Part shown: piece after piece, positions 30,758 to 39,826 of the stretch
How the letters are laid out: each line of letters begins with the position of its first letter
How positions within the stretch are numbered: the stretch's first letter is position 1
NCBI RefSeq assembly: GCF_000425225.1
Contig: NZ_AULJ01000042.1
Coordinates: forward strand, 1 to 50,317
Reading direction: 5' to 3'
DNA: 50,317 bases
From: Pontibacillus marinus BH030004 = DSM 16465
GTDB taxonomy: Bacteria; Bacillota; Bacilli; Bacillales; BH030062
Position numbers and translations under genes: made by a program
Notes under the pieces: generated by a model
What the model was told of the DNA's origin: nothing
The model's input: the letters and a program-made list of their open reading frames with translations, nothing else
Database searches by the model: none

Positions 30758-31038
30758 CAGGAAAGAGAAGCCTCTTTATAGATAACCCGATTAAGAAAAT
30801 ATCGATAGAATGTATCTTTTACAAAACTCTCTTTATTAATAGAAACAATGAATTGAAATACCATTCCTTCTTCAATGTTTGAAAACTCCACGATAGACCC
30901 GTTTAAGTAAAAAATGTATAAACGTTTCTCGTCATGGTCGTAGCCAATTTTATCAAACGTTTTTAAATTCCACTTTCTTTGGTCAAATTGAGTAGTTTGC
31001 ACCAAAGTCCACCGCCTTCTCACATTTGTATTTTTCAT
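30754..31038 (-). CDS. Small KTSC-like domain protein
   Basis: About 94 aa from ATG 31038 (100 aa if TTG 31056 is used; the ribosome sites are ambiguous, aaggat upstream). The segment KIGYDHDEKRLYIFYLNGSI, followed by VEFSNIEEG, resembles the KTSC domain pattern (I-YD---L---F-NG---F--I), a small beta-rich domain of unclear function. No catalytic residues are evident. It is convergent with pbpI, and the two stop codons share TTAA. A possible promoter (TTGTCG-18-TAATAG, minus strand) lies just upstream. Domain call by pattern only. Confidence 0.55.
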   Translation of the reverse strand: MKNTNVRRRWTLVQTTQFDQRKWNLKTFDKIGYDHDEKRLYIFYLNGSIVEFSNIEEGMVFQFIVSINKESFVKDTFYRYFLNRVIYKEASLSC

Positions 31039-31178
31039 ATGGACTATTTTTGACAAAATCCTTCTAAATCCTTTCTATTAGCAAAACTAGTTCTTTTTCG
31101 ACAAAATTAGAGCGGTTGGATGAAAAAACCTTCTGAATTGTCGTAGGGGTTGTTCTTTATTCTCTTTTTTGCCCATAG

Positions 31179-31184
31179 TATAAT
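31179..31184 (+). promoter_or_regulatory. -10 box of the yrrS-mtnN operon
   Basis: TATAAT lies 22 nt before the yrrS start codon. The -35 at 17 nt is weak (TTTATT). Confidence 0.5.
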
Positions 31185-31205
31185 AGAGCAAAGGAGGAAG
31201 GAATC

Positions 31206-31931
31206 ATGTACGATCGCAATTCAAGATATGACCGTTATGAAAAACGACGTAAAAACACTAAATTAATGACTGTATTAGGTATAGCAGGAGGTCTTTTGGC
31301 GATTATATTGCTTGCTGTTATAATTTTGCCTTTTGGTGATAATAATGCCCAAGAACCAGCAGAAGGTGAACAACCTCCTGTCTCTGAAAACGGGGATGAT
31401 TCAACTGAAGATCAAGGCGAAAAAGATTCAACATCGAATGACGATCGTGCTTCAGAGAATTCTGATGAAGAGTCCTCAGAGGCAACCAATGAAAAGGATA
31501 AAGAAGCATCCGACAAGTCTGAAGATGCTGATTCAGATGAAACGACGACTCAAGAATCCAATGATGAAAATGTAATTGAAATTATACAAAAAGATTGGAA
31601 ACCTGTAGGCACAAAACAGGAAGGAAATCATGTGGCAACCTATGAGATGGACTCTCAAGACTGGGCAGAGATGGAGAAAGCTGTTCGTCTCGGCGCCGAT
31701 TTACAAGAGGGAAACTCTATCATTTGGCATATTGGAAATGGAGGAAGTCCTCAAAAAGCAATTGGAACTATAACGAATAAAGCACAAACGGAAACCTACC
31801 GCGTTTACATTCAGTGGGTAGATGAAAAAGGATGGAAACCAACTAAGGTTGAAGTTTTAAAAGAAAATGATAAAAAGGAACTCTATCAAGACAATAATGA
31901 AAATGAACAACAAGATGATGAAGAGCAGTAA
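31206..31931 (+). CDS. yrrS: YrrS-like membrane-anchored DUF1510 protein
   Basis: A 241-aa bitopic protein. It has a basic, Tyr/Arg-rich head (1-20), one transmembrane helix (about 21-43), and a low-complexity linker of about 80 residues rich in E, D, S, N and T (about 48-125). A C-terminal DUF1510 domain follows (about 125-225, VIEIIQKDWKPVGTKQEG, HIGNGGSPQKAIGTIT). B. subtilis yrrS lies next to pbpI and in front of mtnN, as here. Function unknown. The link to pbpI suggests a wall-related role, which is only an inference. mtnN starts 12 nt after its stop. Confidence 0.85.
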   Translation: MYDRNSRYDRYEKRRKNTKLMTVLGIAGGLLAIILLAVIILPFGDNNAQEPAEGEQPPVSENGDDSTEDQGEKDSTSNDDRASENSDEESSEATNEKDKEASDKSEDADSDETTTQESNDENVIEIIQKDWKPVGTKQEGNHVATYEMDSQDWAEMEKAVRLGADLQEGNSIIWHIGNGGSPQKAIGTITNKAQTETYRVYIQWVDEKGWKPTKVEVLKENDKKELYQDNNENEQQDDEEQ

Positions 31932-31943
31932 GGAGCGTTAATT

Positions 31944-32636
31944 ATGGTAATTGGAATTATCGGAGCAATGGATGAAGAAGTAGAATTATTAAAGACATGG
32001 ATGGCAGTAGAGCATTCAGAAACCGTAGCAAGTGTTACGTTTTATAAAGGTCAACTAGAAGGACATGATGTCGTTCTGTTGAAATCGGGGATTGGAAAGG
32101 TGAATGCAGCCTTAGCAACAAGTATTTTACATGAACGTTATCAACCTACTCATGTTATCAATACAGGTTCAGCTGGTGGCTTCGCTGTTGATCTTAACGT
32201 GGGAGACCTTGTTATATCCTCGGAAGTACGTCACCATGATGTAGACGTTACAGCTTTCCAATATGAGTATGGCCAGGTTCCTAATATGCCAGCTTCCTAT
32301 ATTCCTGATGAGAAGCTTGTAGAGGTTGCTGAAAAAGCAGCTGAAGAGATTACAGATATTCAAACTGTAAGAGGCCTTATAGCAACTGGGGATGCCTTTA
32401 TGCAGGATGCAAACCGAGTTGATTTTGTTCGCGGTCATTTTCCTGCAATGAAAGCAGCAGAAATGGAAGCTGCAGCAATAGCCCAAGTTTGCCACCATTA
32501 TGAAACGCCATTTGTTATTATTCGCTCACTATCTGATATTGCCGGTCAGGAATCAAATGTATCCTTCGAACAATATCTAGAAACAGCAGGTAAAAATGCA
32601 GCGACTCTGATCCAGAAAATGATTCGTGTTTTATAA
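31944..32636 (+). CDS. mtnN: 5'-methylthioadenosine/S-adenosylhomocysteine nucleosidase
   Basis: Cleaves adenine from MTA and SAH, 230 aa, in methionine salvage and the SAM cycle. Signatures are [57 protein letters not shown] and the catalytic Asp in RSLSDIAG. It is in an operon with yrrS. In B. subtilis, yrrT comes before it and mccA, mccB follow. Those three are missing here, so the SRH/homocysteine step and reverse transsulfuration are not encoded beside it. Confidence 0.96.
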   Translation: MVIGIIGAMDEEVELLKTWMAVEHSETVASVTFYKGQLEGHDVVLLKSGIGKVNAALATSILHERYQPTHVINTGSAGGFAVDLNVGDLVISSEVRHHDVDVTAFQYEYGQVPNMPASYIPDEKLVEVAEKAAEEITDIQTVRGLIATGDAFMQDANRVDFVRGHFPAMKAAEMEAAAIAQVCHHYETPFVIIRSLSDIAGQESNVSFEQYLETAGKNAATLIQKMIRVL

Positions 32637-32706
32637 TCTCCCATTATTTACTAGAATCGCTCCCCTTAAAACCATGTTAATATGCTTATAGGGAGAGGTG
32701 ATAGTG

Positions 32707-32946
32707 ATGGATAACGTAACAAAACAGCTTCAAGCAAAAGTAGAAGACTATAGCCGTTTTGTCATCACCTTACTAATCGTTAGTTTCTATTTTTATATGG
32801 GATCCTTGATTACGGTCTATTTAAAACCTTCATCAGAAGGATCTATTACTCTAATGATCCTAACGACTGTAAGTATTGTAACTTCATTCTACTTTGTACT
32901 AAAGTGGAAAAAATATAAACAAACATTAGCTGAAAATGAACAATAA
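32707..32946 (+). CDS. yrhC: YrhC-family small membrane protein
   Basis: A 79-aa protein with two hydrophobic helices (about 20-40 and 48-67) and charged ends (NVTKQLQAKVEDYSRF; KWKKYKQTLAENEQ). The family is small and uncharacterised. In B. subtilis, yrhC closes the yrrT-mtnN-mccAB operon. ATG 32707 is preferred over GTG 32698 since gggagaggtga lies right before it. A hairpin follows. Confidence 0.8.
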   Translation: MDNVTKQLQAKVEDYSRFVITLLIVSFYFYMGSLITVYLKPSSEGSITLMILTTVSIVTSFYFVLKWKKYKQTLAENEQ

Positions 32947-32950
32947 ATAA

Positions 32951-32990
32951 AAAGCAATCCCTGCATATGATGCATAAGGGATTGCTTTAA
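32951..32990. terminator. Hairpin between convergent yrhC and sigK
   Basis: A perfect 12-bp stem, aaagcaatccct/agggattgcttt, with an AT-rich flank. T runs are weak on both sides. Confidence 0.55.
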
Positions 32991-33042
32991 TTGTACTTTA
33001 AGAAATTTCAACTATTGTAAAGGTATAAAGTATAAGAAAAGA

Positions 33043-33080
33043 CATCGGTTTCGCCATTTGTGGCGATAACCGTGTTTTTC
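33043..33080. terminator. Second hairpin between yrhC and sigK
   Basis: Stem cggtt-tcgcca/tggcga-taaccg followed on the plus strand by GTGTTTTTC. On the minus strand it follows the sigK stop. Confidence 0.6.
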
Positions 33081-33088
33081 TAATGTAT

Positions 33089-33817
33089 TTAATTGTCTTT
33101 TTTCTTCTTAGTACTCTTTTCTTTTCGATAAAACTCATGAAAGATTTTCATCAACGCTCGTTTTTCAATACGTGATACATAACTTCTAGATATGTTCAAG
33201 GTCTTAGCTATTTCTCTTTGAGTCATTTCTTCCTTCATTCCTAAGCCATATCTTCCAATAATAACTTCTTTCTCTCTTTTGTCGAGTATTCCTAAGTATT
33301 CTCGAATTTTTTCTACTTCCATATTCAGCTGAATGAGTTCCACAACATCCGCATTATCTGCTTTTAAAATATCAATTAAACTAATCTCATTACCTTCCTT
33401 ATCCTGACCGATTGGATCTTGTAAAGAAACATCTTTCTTGGTCTTTTTCAGAGCTCTTAAATGCATAAGTATTTCGTTTTCTATACATCTAGCTGCATAA
33501 GTTGCAAGTTTTGTCCCCTTACCTGGAGAAAAGCTTTCAATCCCCTTAATTAAACCAATAGTCCCGATAGAGATTAAGTCTTCATTATCTTCGCCTGTAT
33601 TTTCGAACTTTTTGACAATGTGTGCAACTAAACGAAGATTGTGCTCGATAAGCCGATTACGCGCTTCCTCATCCCCCTCGCGCATTTTTTCAAGACATTT
33701 TGCTTCTTCTTGAGGCGATAATGGTTGTGGGAAGGCATGGTTCTTCACATACGATACAAAGAAGATCGTTTCTTTAACAAAATACACGAGTGCTGACAGT
33801 AAACTGGACAATGACAT
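33089..33817 (-). CDS. sigK: Pro-sigma-K, late mother-cell sigma factor
   Basis: A 242-aa sigma-70 family factor that directs late mother-cell transcription in sporulation. A hydrophobic pro-sequence of about 20 residues ([16 protein letters not shown]) precedes the mature start [12 protein letters not shown], where the membrane protease SpoIVFB should cut. Region 2 includes [20 protein letters not shown] and [14 protein letters not shown]. Region 4 has the helix-turn-helix [24 protein letters not shown]. The gene is continuous, unlike B. subtilis, where the skin prophage splits it. ATG 33817 follows ggaggtg. Repeat copy 4 lies upstream. Confidence 0.96.
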   Translation of the reverse strand: MSLSSLLSALVYFVKETIFFVSYVKNHAFPQPLSPQEEAKCLEKMREGDEEARNRLIEHNLRLVAHIVKKFENTGEDNEDLISIGTIGLIKGIESFSPGKGTKLATYAARCIENEILMHLRALKKTKKDVSLQDPIGQDKEGNEISLIDILKADNADVVELIQLNMEVEKIREYLGILDKREKEVIIGRYGLGMKEEMTQREIAKTLNISRSYVSRIEKRALMKIFHEFYRKEKSTKKKKDN

Positions 33818-33947
33818 GCACCTCCACGAGAGCTTTAGGCTTTTGCCTATATAGTCACTTTATGCTCGAAAAAGGCGGATTGTGTCTGTCCAAGTGAGAA
33901 AACTATAACAATATAATCATTAGAGGGGGAAGTAATGCACTTAACAA

Positions 33948-34590
33948 TTTATTCAGTATTATGGCAGGATTGTTGAAGACTTGAATCTGAGATATTGGTT
34001 AGGAGGAGTCCGTTGCTGTTGAGTAGTTTGTTGCGGTCAGTGAAACGGCAAGCCTGTTGTTGCCCCACACGACGTGGGGTAGTTCTACGTTGCCACATGA
34101 TGTGGCGGTTTTAGTAGAACCTCCATTGTATAGCCGAGCCTCCTCATACGCTACGCTCCTTGCGGGGTCTCGTCTTGCCTTTGTTACCACGACAGTTTGG
34201 CGTTTCCTTCCCTCCACGCGATTATGGAAACTAACGGACCATAATTTGGCTTTCCCCACCTCATATTGATTGGAAATCATAGTAAGAGAAGTTGCTCAGA
34301 CCCTTGTCATGATAGGATTAACCTGGAATTAGAACACTCTCTCCCAGAACTACGGCGGTTCCGTTAGTCACTATTCGGCTAAGGTGGGCTGTGGTACGGG
34401 TTGACTCCTCCGGAAAAACGGGCTAGCGAGACCCCGCAAGGAGCTTTAGCGAATGAGGAGACTCGATAGTTCGTCCGGGGAAAGCAACCCGTTCCACAGC
34501 CCACCGCACTCCACTAAAGAAACGGAACCATACGCACTTTATCTCGATTCCAAGTCTTCAACAATAGGGGGCTTTCATGGAAGAAGGGCT
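33948..34590 (-). repeat. Composite palindromic repeat, copy 4 (with cassette, terminal inverted repeats)
   Basis: The 830-nt gap 33818-34647 holds no gene. On the plus strand it reads end repeat 33969-33994 (attgttgaagacttgaa...), A hairpin 34008-34240, spacer 34241-34356, B hairpin 34357-34529, end repeat 34540-34565 (inverted copy of the first). In the minus orientation the order is B, spacer, A as in copies 2 and 3. The A cassette (ccccac-N5-gtgggg 34063-34079; gttctac/gtagaac; gccacatgatgtggc 34092-34106) is nearly identical to copy 1. The B stem 34386-34403/34485-34502 has one mismatch in 18. The spacer matches copy 1. Confidence 0.87.
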
Positions 34591-34606
34591 AAACAAAACC
34601 TAACAT

Positions 34607-34634
34607 AAAAAACCGCCAAAAAAGGCGGTTTTTC
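34607..34634. terminator. Bidirectional terminator after deoC
   Basis: Stem aaaaaaccgcc/ggcggttttt. It serves deoC on the minus strand. Confidence 0.8.
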
Positions 34635-34647
34635 TCATTCTTCACTA

Positions 34648-35319
34648 TTAATAATCAGATGTACCTTGTCCACCTGATACGATAGCCATACCTGCGCTTG
34701 CGCCAATGCGAGTTGCGCCTGCTTCGATTACTGCATCTGCTCCTTCACGGTCACGAACACCGCCGGAAGCTTTAACGCCCATGTCAGGGCCTACTGTTTT
34801 TCTCATAAGGGCAACGTCTTCAACAGTAGCACCGCCGCCAGAGAAACCAGTTGATGTTTTAACAAAATCAGCTTCTGCTTCTTTTGCAAGTTCACATGCT
34901 TTAACTTTTTCATCATCTGTTAGAAGAGATGTTTCAATGATTACTTTTGTAAGAGCTTTACCTTCTGTTGCACGAACAACAGCTTCAATATCAGATTTTA
35001 CAGTTTCGTAATCTCCGCTCTTAAGAGCTCCAATGTTAATAACCATGTCTACTTCTGTTGCGCCTTGTTCAATTGCTTGTTTTGTTTCGTAAGCTTTTGT
35101 TTCCTTTGTAGTAGCTCCAAGTGGGAAACCGATTACAGTACAAACCTTAACATCTGTATCTTTTAGAAGGTCGTAACAGAATGATACCCAGTAAGGGTTT
35201 ACACAAACTGAAGCAAAGCCATATTCTTTTGCTTCTTTACAAATTTGCTCAATCTTTTCTTGTGCTGTATCAGGCTTTAATTGTGTATGGTCGATCATTT
35301 TAGCCATTTTAGTGTCCAT
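34648..35319 (-). CDS. deoC: Deoxyribose-phosphate aldolase
   Basis: A class I TIM-barrel aldolase of 223 aa that splits deoxyribose 5-phosphate into glyceraldehyde 3-phosphate and acetaldehyde in nucleoside catabolism. Visible are the N terminus [28 protein letters not shown], the Schiff-base lysine region [19 protein letters not shown] and VKASGGVRD. It stands alone between repeat copy 4 and the heat-shock operon, with its own terminator. The start ATG follows aggaagat. No regulator or other deo gene is adjacent. Confidence 0.96.
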   Translation of the reverse strand: MDTKMAKMIDHTQLKPDTAQEKIEQICKEAKEYGFASVCVNPYWVSFCYDLLKDTDVKVCTVIGFPLGATTKETKAYETKQAIEQGATEVDMVINIGALKSGDYETVKSDIEAVVRATEGKALTKVIIETSLLTDDEKVKACELAKEAEADFVKTSTGFSGGGATVEDVALMRKTVGPDMGVKASGGVRDREGADAVIEAGATRIGASAGMAIVSGGQGTSDY

Positions 35320-35435
35320 TTAAATCTTCCTTTCAAAACGTAGTTGTACGGACCTCTTTTATAATAGCATTCTCTTAAGAAAAATGCTACACCTTCACAA
35401 GGTTAGCCGTTTTTAACCGTATATCAAAATATGAA

Positions 35436-35472
35436 AGATCCCCTTACAAGCTATAGCAAGAAAGGGGATCTC
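35436..35472 (-). terminator. Terminator of the hrcA heat-shock operon after mtaB
   Basis: Stem gatcccctt/aaggggatc with a loop of about 15 nt, followed on the minus strand by TTTCAT. Confidence 0.65.
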
Positions 35473-35478
35473 CATCTA

Positions 35479-36840
35479 TTAAGAAGATAATTCTACTTCT
35501 TCATTTAACTTTGGCTCGTCCATTACACGAACGAATTGTCCAGCATTATAAGGATATCCTGCTTGTGTAATTTTTACACGCACAATTTCGCCTACCATAT
35601 CTTCACTTGCTTCGAAGATCACTTTCAAATAGTTATCTGTATAACCAACATAACGGTTATCCTGATCGTCATCTTTCTTGAATTTTTCTTCTGGAATCAC
35701 TTCAAGAACTTCATTCTCATACTGAGATGCATATTCTTTAGCTTGTTGGTTAGATAATTCAATTAGCTGATGAACACGATCATTTTTAACTTCGTCATCT
35801 ACTTGGTCATCCATACGAGCTGCAGGAGTACCTGTACGCTTAGAGTAAGGGAAAACGTGAAGTTCAGAAAAACCAATTTCCTGAATAGCTCGATAGGTTT
35901 CCATAAATTCCTCATCCGTTTCACCAGGGAAACCAACAATTACGTCTGAAGTAATCGCAAGACCTGGAAGTGCCTTTTTGATACGTTCAACACGCTCTTT
36001 ATAAAACTCCATCGTGTATTTACGACGCATGCGTTTCAACACAGAATCAGAACCAGACTGTAATGGTACGTGAAGGTGACGTACAATCTTATCGGATTCA
36101 TTTAAAACATCAATGACATCGTCTGTAATTTGACTTGCTTCAATTGATGAGATACGAATACGCTTTAATCCCCTTACGCGCCTATCAAGCTCACGTAAAA
36201 GCATAGCTAAATTGTAGTCCTTCATGTCTTCACCATATCCACCAGTGTGAATACCTGTAAGAACGATTTCCTTATAACCTGCATCAACAAGTTGTTGAGC
36301 TTGATTAATAACCTCTTCTGGATCACGAGAACGCATTAAACCACGCGCCCATGGAATGATACAGAATGTGCAGAAGTTATTACACCCTTCTTGGATTTTC
36401 AGAGAAGCACGCGTACGGTCTGTGAATGCTGGTACATCCAACTCTTCGTACACACGCGTTTTCATGATATTTGTGACACCATTAATCGGTTGACGTTCTT
36501 TCTTATACTGCTCGATGTACTCAAGCATTTTAACACGGTCTTGTGTACCGACAACGATGTCAACACCTGGAATGTCCATAATTTCTCCTGGTGATGTTTG
36601 AGCATAACATCCAGTTACACAAATTACAGCATTATCATTTTTACGAATCGCGCGACGAATAACCTGTCGACTCTTTTTATCTCCCGTGTTTGTAACAGTA
36701 CACGTATTAATGACATATACATCCGCTTGACGTTCAAAATCAACGCGTTCATAACCTTGATCCTTGAACAATTGCCAAACTGCTTCTGTTTCATAATGGT
36801 TTACTTTACAACCTAGCGTATGAAAAGCTACTGTTGCCAT
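35479..36840 (-). CDS. mtaB: tRNA t6A37 methylthiotransferase MtaB (YqeV)
   Basis: A radical-SAM methylthiotransferase, 453 aa, that makes ms2t6A at position 37 of tRNA. The N-terminal UPF0004 domain carries Cys residues (FHTLGCKVNHYE, VTGCYAQ) for the auxiliary Fe-S cluster. The radical-SAM CxxxCxxC is in EGCNNFCTFCIIPWARG. A C-terminal TRAM-like domain follows (about 385-440). It is the last gene of the hrcA-grpE-dnaK-dnaJ-prmA-rsmE-mtaB operon, as in B. subtilis, with only 4 nt to rsmE. Confidence 0.95.
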   Translation of the reverse strand: MATVAFHTLGCKVNHYETEAVWQLFKDQGYERVDFERQADVYVINTCTVTNTGDKKSRQVIRRAIRKNDNAVICVTGCYAQTSPGEIMDIPGVDIVVGTQDRVKMLEYIEQYKKERQPINGVTNIMKTRVYEELDVPAFTDRTRASLKIQEGCNNFCTFCIIPWARGLMRSRDPEEVINQAQQLVDAGYKEIVLTGIHTGGYGEDMKDYNLAMLLRELDRRVRGLKRIRISSIEASQITDDVIDVLNESDKIVRHLHVPLQSGSDSVLKRMRRKYTMEFYKERVERIKKALPGLAITSDVIVGFPGETDEEFMETYRAIQEIGFSELHVFPYSKRTGTPAARMDDQVDDEVKNDRVHQLIELSNQQAKEYASQYENEVLEVIPEEKFKKDDDQDNRYVGYTDNYLKVIFEASEDMVGEIVRVKITQAGYPYNAGQFVRVMDEPKLNEEVELSS

Positions 36841-36844
36841 TGGA

Positions 36845-37606
36845 TCACCCCAATTCTTCTAATTGAAAGGAAAGAGCTGATAGAAAATAGGCATGAGCAG
36901 TTTCTGTTCTTAAAATTCTAGGTCCTAGACGGACAGAGTTAAAGTTTGATTGCTTCAGCTTTTCCACTTCTTTTTCCGAAAAACCGCCTTCTGGTCCAAT
37001 AACGAGGAGAACCTTTTGTGATGGTTTAATATTCGGAATGACTTCTTGCAAAGAGCGATATGTATCGGTTTTTGCTTCTTCCTCATAAGCAAATAACGCC
37101 CAATCATACTCTTTGCCAATATCCATTATTTCATGCAATGAATGGATTTCTTTAACCTCAGGCACAAGGTTTCGATGAGATTGCTCACTAGCTTCCTTCG
37201 CAATCTTCTGGTATCGATCAACCTTTTTCTTAGCCTTTTTATGATCCCATTTTACAATAGAGCGTTCTGCTTCAAAAGGGATAAAGGAATGAGTTCCTAA
37301 TTCGGTTCCCTTTTGAATCACAAGCTCCATTTTATCACCTTTGGGCAGGCCTTGAACAATGGTTACCTGAGCAGGAAGTTCATGGTTTTCATCTTTCCAG
37401 GATACGATGCTGCATGTTACTTCTGAAGGAGATAGTTCTTGAATTTTACACAATGCTACATGTCCTTCAGGATCACAGCAAAGAACTTCATCATCTTCCT
37501 TCATTCTCATCACCTTAGTGATGTGATGAACATCTTCTCCTGTCAAAATCACTTCATTTTTATGCCACCCTGTAGAGGGAACAAAATATCGTTGCACAAG
37601 ATGCAC
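36845..37606 (-). CDS. rsmE: 16S rRNA (uracil-1498-N3)-methyltransferase RsmE (YqeU)
   Basis: A SPOUT-class methyltransferase, about 250 aa, acting on U1498 of 16S rRNA. A PUA-like N domain (ILTGEDVHHITKVMRMKEDD) precedes the knotted SAM site (VLLVIGPEGGFSEKEVEKL, LGPRILRTETAHAYFLSAL). Starts at GTG 37606 or GTG 37597 are both possible. The second gives MQRYF, as in homologs. It begins 8 nt after the prmA stop in the heat-shock operon. Confidence 0.94.
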   Translation of the reverse strand: MHLVQRYFVPSTGWHKNEVILTGEDVHHITKVMRMKEDDEVLCCDPEGHVALCKIQELSPSEVTCSIVSWKDENHELPAQVTIVQGLPKGDKMELVIQKGTELGTHSFIPFEAERSIVKWDHKKAKKKVDRYQKIAKEASEQSHRNLVPEVKEIHSLHEIMDIGKEYDWALFAYEEEAKTDTYRSLQEVIPNIKPSQKVLLVIGPEGGFSEKEVEKLKQSNFNSVRLGPRILRTETAHAYFLSALSFQLEELG

Positions 37607-37614
37607 CCGCTTCC

Positions 37615-38553
37615 CTATGGTTTACGAGCAATAATGGAAGTCCAATCTTCCATTTTGTTCGTCTCCACAATCTCAAAACCTGACTCTTCTAAACGAGCTT
37701 TCACTTCATTACGTTTATTTTGAATAATACCTGAAGTAATGAAATGGCCTCCCGATTTAAGAAGACGGAACGCATTATCTGTAAAACGAACAATAATTTC
37801 AGCAAGGATATTAGAAACAATAAGATCAGCTTCTACATCCACATTGTTCAGTAAGTTATTTTGCTTGGAATAAATTTTGTGCTCAGCCTGATTTAGCTTA
37901 GCGTTTATCGTAGTGCTTTTTACAGCTACATCATCCAAATCATAAGCATATACTTCTTTTGCACCGAGTAATACGGACGCAATACTTAACACACCAGAAC
38001 CTGCCCCAACATCAATGACAGTATCATTCTCTTGCAGGATTTGTTCAATAGCTTGGATACTTAACACAGTCGTTGGATGTGTACCTGTACCAAAAGCCAT
38101 ACCTGGGTCTAATTCAAGTATAATCTCATCACTAGAAACTGGCTCGTAATCTTCCCAGGTTGGTGTAATTGTAATACGTTCTGAAATCTTCACAGGCTTA
38201 TAATACTTTTTCCATGCTGTTGCCCAGTCTTCTTCATTAACTTCACTGATCGTGATGTTATTGTGACCAAGGTCAATATCATGAATTAACAAGTTGTTTA
38301 TAGCTTGCTTGATTTCATCAACGGTTTCCCCTAAAAAACTATTAACAGGAAGGTATGCTTTTACATACACACCTTCCGTTGGATAATCTTCGGGATTTAA
38401 ATCGTACATCTCACCCATGAAGGTATCTCGTTCTTTTACAAGGTCTTGTGGGTCTTCAATTACCACTCCACTTGCACCAGCTTCATGAAGGATATTTGAA
38501 ATGGGTTCAATCGCTTCATTCGTTGTATGAATACACATTTCAGACCATTTCAC
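37615..38553 (-). CDS. prmA: Ribosomal protein L11 methyltransferase PrmA (YqeT)
   Basis: An SAM-dependent enzyme, about 312 aa, that methylates ribosomal protein L11. The N-terminal substrate domain includes ISNILHEAGASGVVIEDP. The methyltransferase part carries LDPGMAFGTGTHPTT, VIDVGAGSGVLSIASVLLG and the NPF-like NILAEII. GTG 38553 is chosen because homologs start at the MKWSE position and aagtgag is suitably placed. TTG 38562 would add three residues. It is between dnaJ (19-28 nt) and rsmE in the operon. Confidence 0.95.
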   Translation of the reverse strand: MKWSEMCIHTTNEAIEPISNILHEAGASGVVIEDPQDLVKERDTFMGEMYDLNPEDYPTEGVYVKAYLPVNSFLGETVDEIKQAINNLLIHDIDLGHNNITISEVNEEDWATAWKKYYKPVKISERITITPTWEDYEPVSSDEIILELDPGMAFGTGTHPTTVLSIQAIEQILQENDTVIDVGAGSGVLSIASVLLGAKEVYAYDLDDVAVKSTTINAKLNQAEHKIYSKQNNLLNNVDVEADLIVSNILAEIIVRFTDNAFRLLKSGGHFITSGIIQNKRNEVKARLEESGFEIVETNKMEDWTSIIARKP

Positions 38554-38581
38554 TATGATCAACTCACTTTACTCTAATTTC

Positions 38582-39709
38582 TTATTCACCTTTGAAAGCA
38601 CGCTTCATGCGTGAGAAAATCCCGTCACTTTGCTCTTCTGTAGGTTCATTTCCTTCGATCTCATGAAACTCTCTTAAAAGCTCTTTCTGACGATCGTTTA
38701 GGTTTGTTGGAGTAACAACGCGCATTTTAACGTGTTGATCTCCATGTCCAGTACCTCGAATACTTGGAGCACCTTTTTCTTTCAGACGGAATGTTTTACC
38801 TGCTTGCGTACCCGCAGGAACTTTAAGCTTCACTTTTCCATGAACAGTTGGTACTTCTACTTCATCACCAAGTGCTGCTTGTGCAAATGTGATTGGCATT
38901 TCACAGAAAATATGGTTTCCTTCACGTTGGAAGAATTCGTGTGGACGAATTTGAACGACTACGTAAAGGTCGCCTGCAGGTCCGCCATTCTCACCAGGTT
39001 CACCTTGGCCAGATACACGGATTTGCTGTCCTTCGTCAATACCAGCAGGAATGGAAATGTGAATGGTTTTGCGTGTTTTCACCTTGCCATTTCCGCCACA
39101 AGTATTACACTTATCTTTGATAATCTTACCTGTACCTTGACAATAATGACATACGCGGCGGTTTACAACACGACCAAATGGTGTGTCTTGCTCTTGGTTA
39201 AGCTGGCCAGCACCCTTACAGTGTGAACATGTTTCTGGTTCAGTACCTGGTTTAGCACCTGATCCGTCACATGTATCACATGTTTCTTCTTTCGGAATTT
39301 GGATGTCGGTCTCTTTTCCGAAGATAGCTTCTTCAAAGCCTAAAGTCATCGTGTACTGAAGGTCTGCACCTTTACGTGGAGCGTTCGGATCGCGTCTACG
39401 ACCTCCTCCACCGAAGAACATATCAAAAATGTCACCAAAGCCACCGAAGTCTTCTGCACCACCGAAACCTCCGAAGCCTTGACCGGCATTTTGACCAGCG
39501 TGACCGAATTGGTCATACTGTGCTCTCTTTTGTTGGTCACCTAGCACATCCCAAGCTTCTTGGGCTTCCTTGAACTTCTCAGATGCGTTTTCTTCTTCAC
39601 TGACATCTGGGTGATATTTTTTCGCTAATTTACGATACGCTTTTTTGATTTCATCTTTAGATGCGTCTTTTGATACACCTAAGACTTCATAATAGTCGCG
39701 TTTACTCAC
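38582..39709 (-). CDS. dnaJ: Chaperone protein DnaJ
   Basis: An Hsp40 co-chaperone of 375 aa that stimulates DnaK ATPase and delivers unfolded clients. The J domain (about 1-70) has the HPD motif in [10 protein letters not shown], followed by a Gly/Phe-rich linker ([18 protein letters not shown]). The zinc domain has four CxxCxGxG-type repeats ([32 protein letters not shown]), and the C-terminal client-binding domains follow. It follows dnaK, with a hairpin terminator in the gap. Confidence 0.97.
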   Translation of the reverse strand: MSKRDYYEVLGVSKDASKDEIKKAYRKLAKKYHPDVSEEENASEKFKEAQEAWDVLGDQQKRAQYDQFGHAGQNAGQGFGGFGGAEDFGGFGDIFDMFFGGGGRRRDPNAPRKGADLQYTMTLGFEEAIFGKETDIQIPKEETCDTCDGSGAKPGTEPETCSHCKGAGQLNQEQDTPFGRVVNRRVCHYCQGTGKIIKDKCNTCGGNGKVKTRKTIHISIPAGIDEGQQIRVSGQGEPGENGGPAGDLYVVVQIRPHEFFQREGNHIFCEMPITFAQAALGDEVEVPTVHGKVKLKVPAGTQAGKTFRLKEKGAPSIRGTGHGDQHVKMRVVTPTNLNDRQKELLREFHEIEGNEPTEEQSDGIFSRMKRAFKGE

Positions 39710-39826
39710 TGAAGATCACTCTCCCGAATCTCTACTCACATAAAGTTTATCTTAACATTGTTCATTATTGATCTCAATATGGAATGTCATCCATCAGAGA
39801 TTGCTGCACTCTAGTCGTGTGGGCCT

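Noticed and set aside
31944-32706. SAM or other sulfur-related riboswitch near mtnN
   Set aside because: The gaps are only 12 and 70 nt and show no aptamer-like structure.
33999-34280. 93-codon minus-strand frame in repeat copy 4
   Set aside because: Repeat-derived; the frame is not kept in copy 1, the most similar copy.
38732-39226. 164-codon plus-strand frame opposite dnaJ
   Set aside because: Shadow of the Cys- and Gly-rich dnaJ codons; no ribosome site and no recognisable protein.
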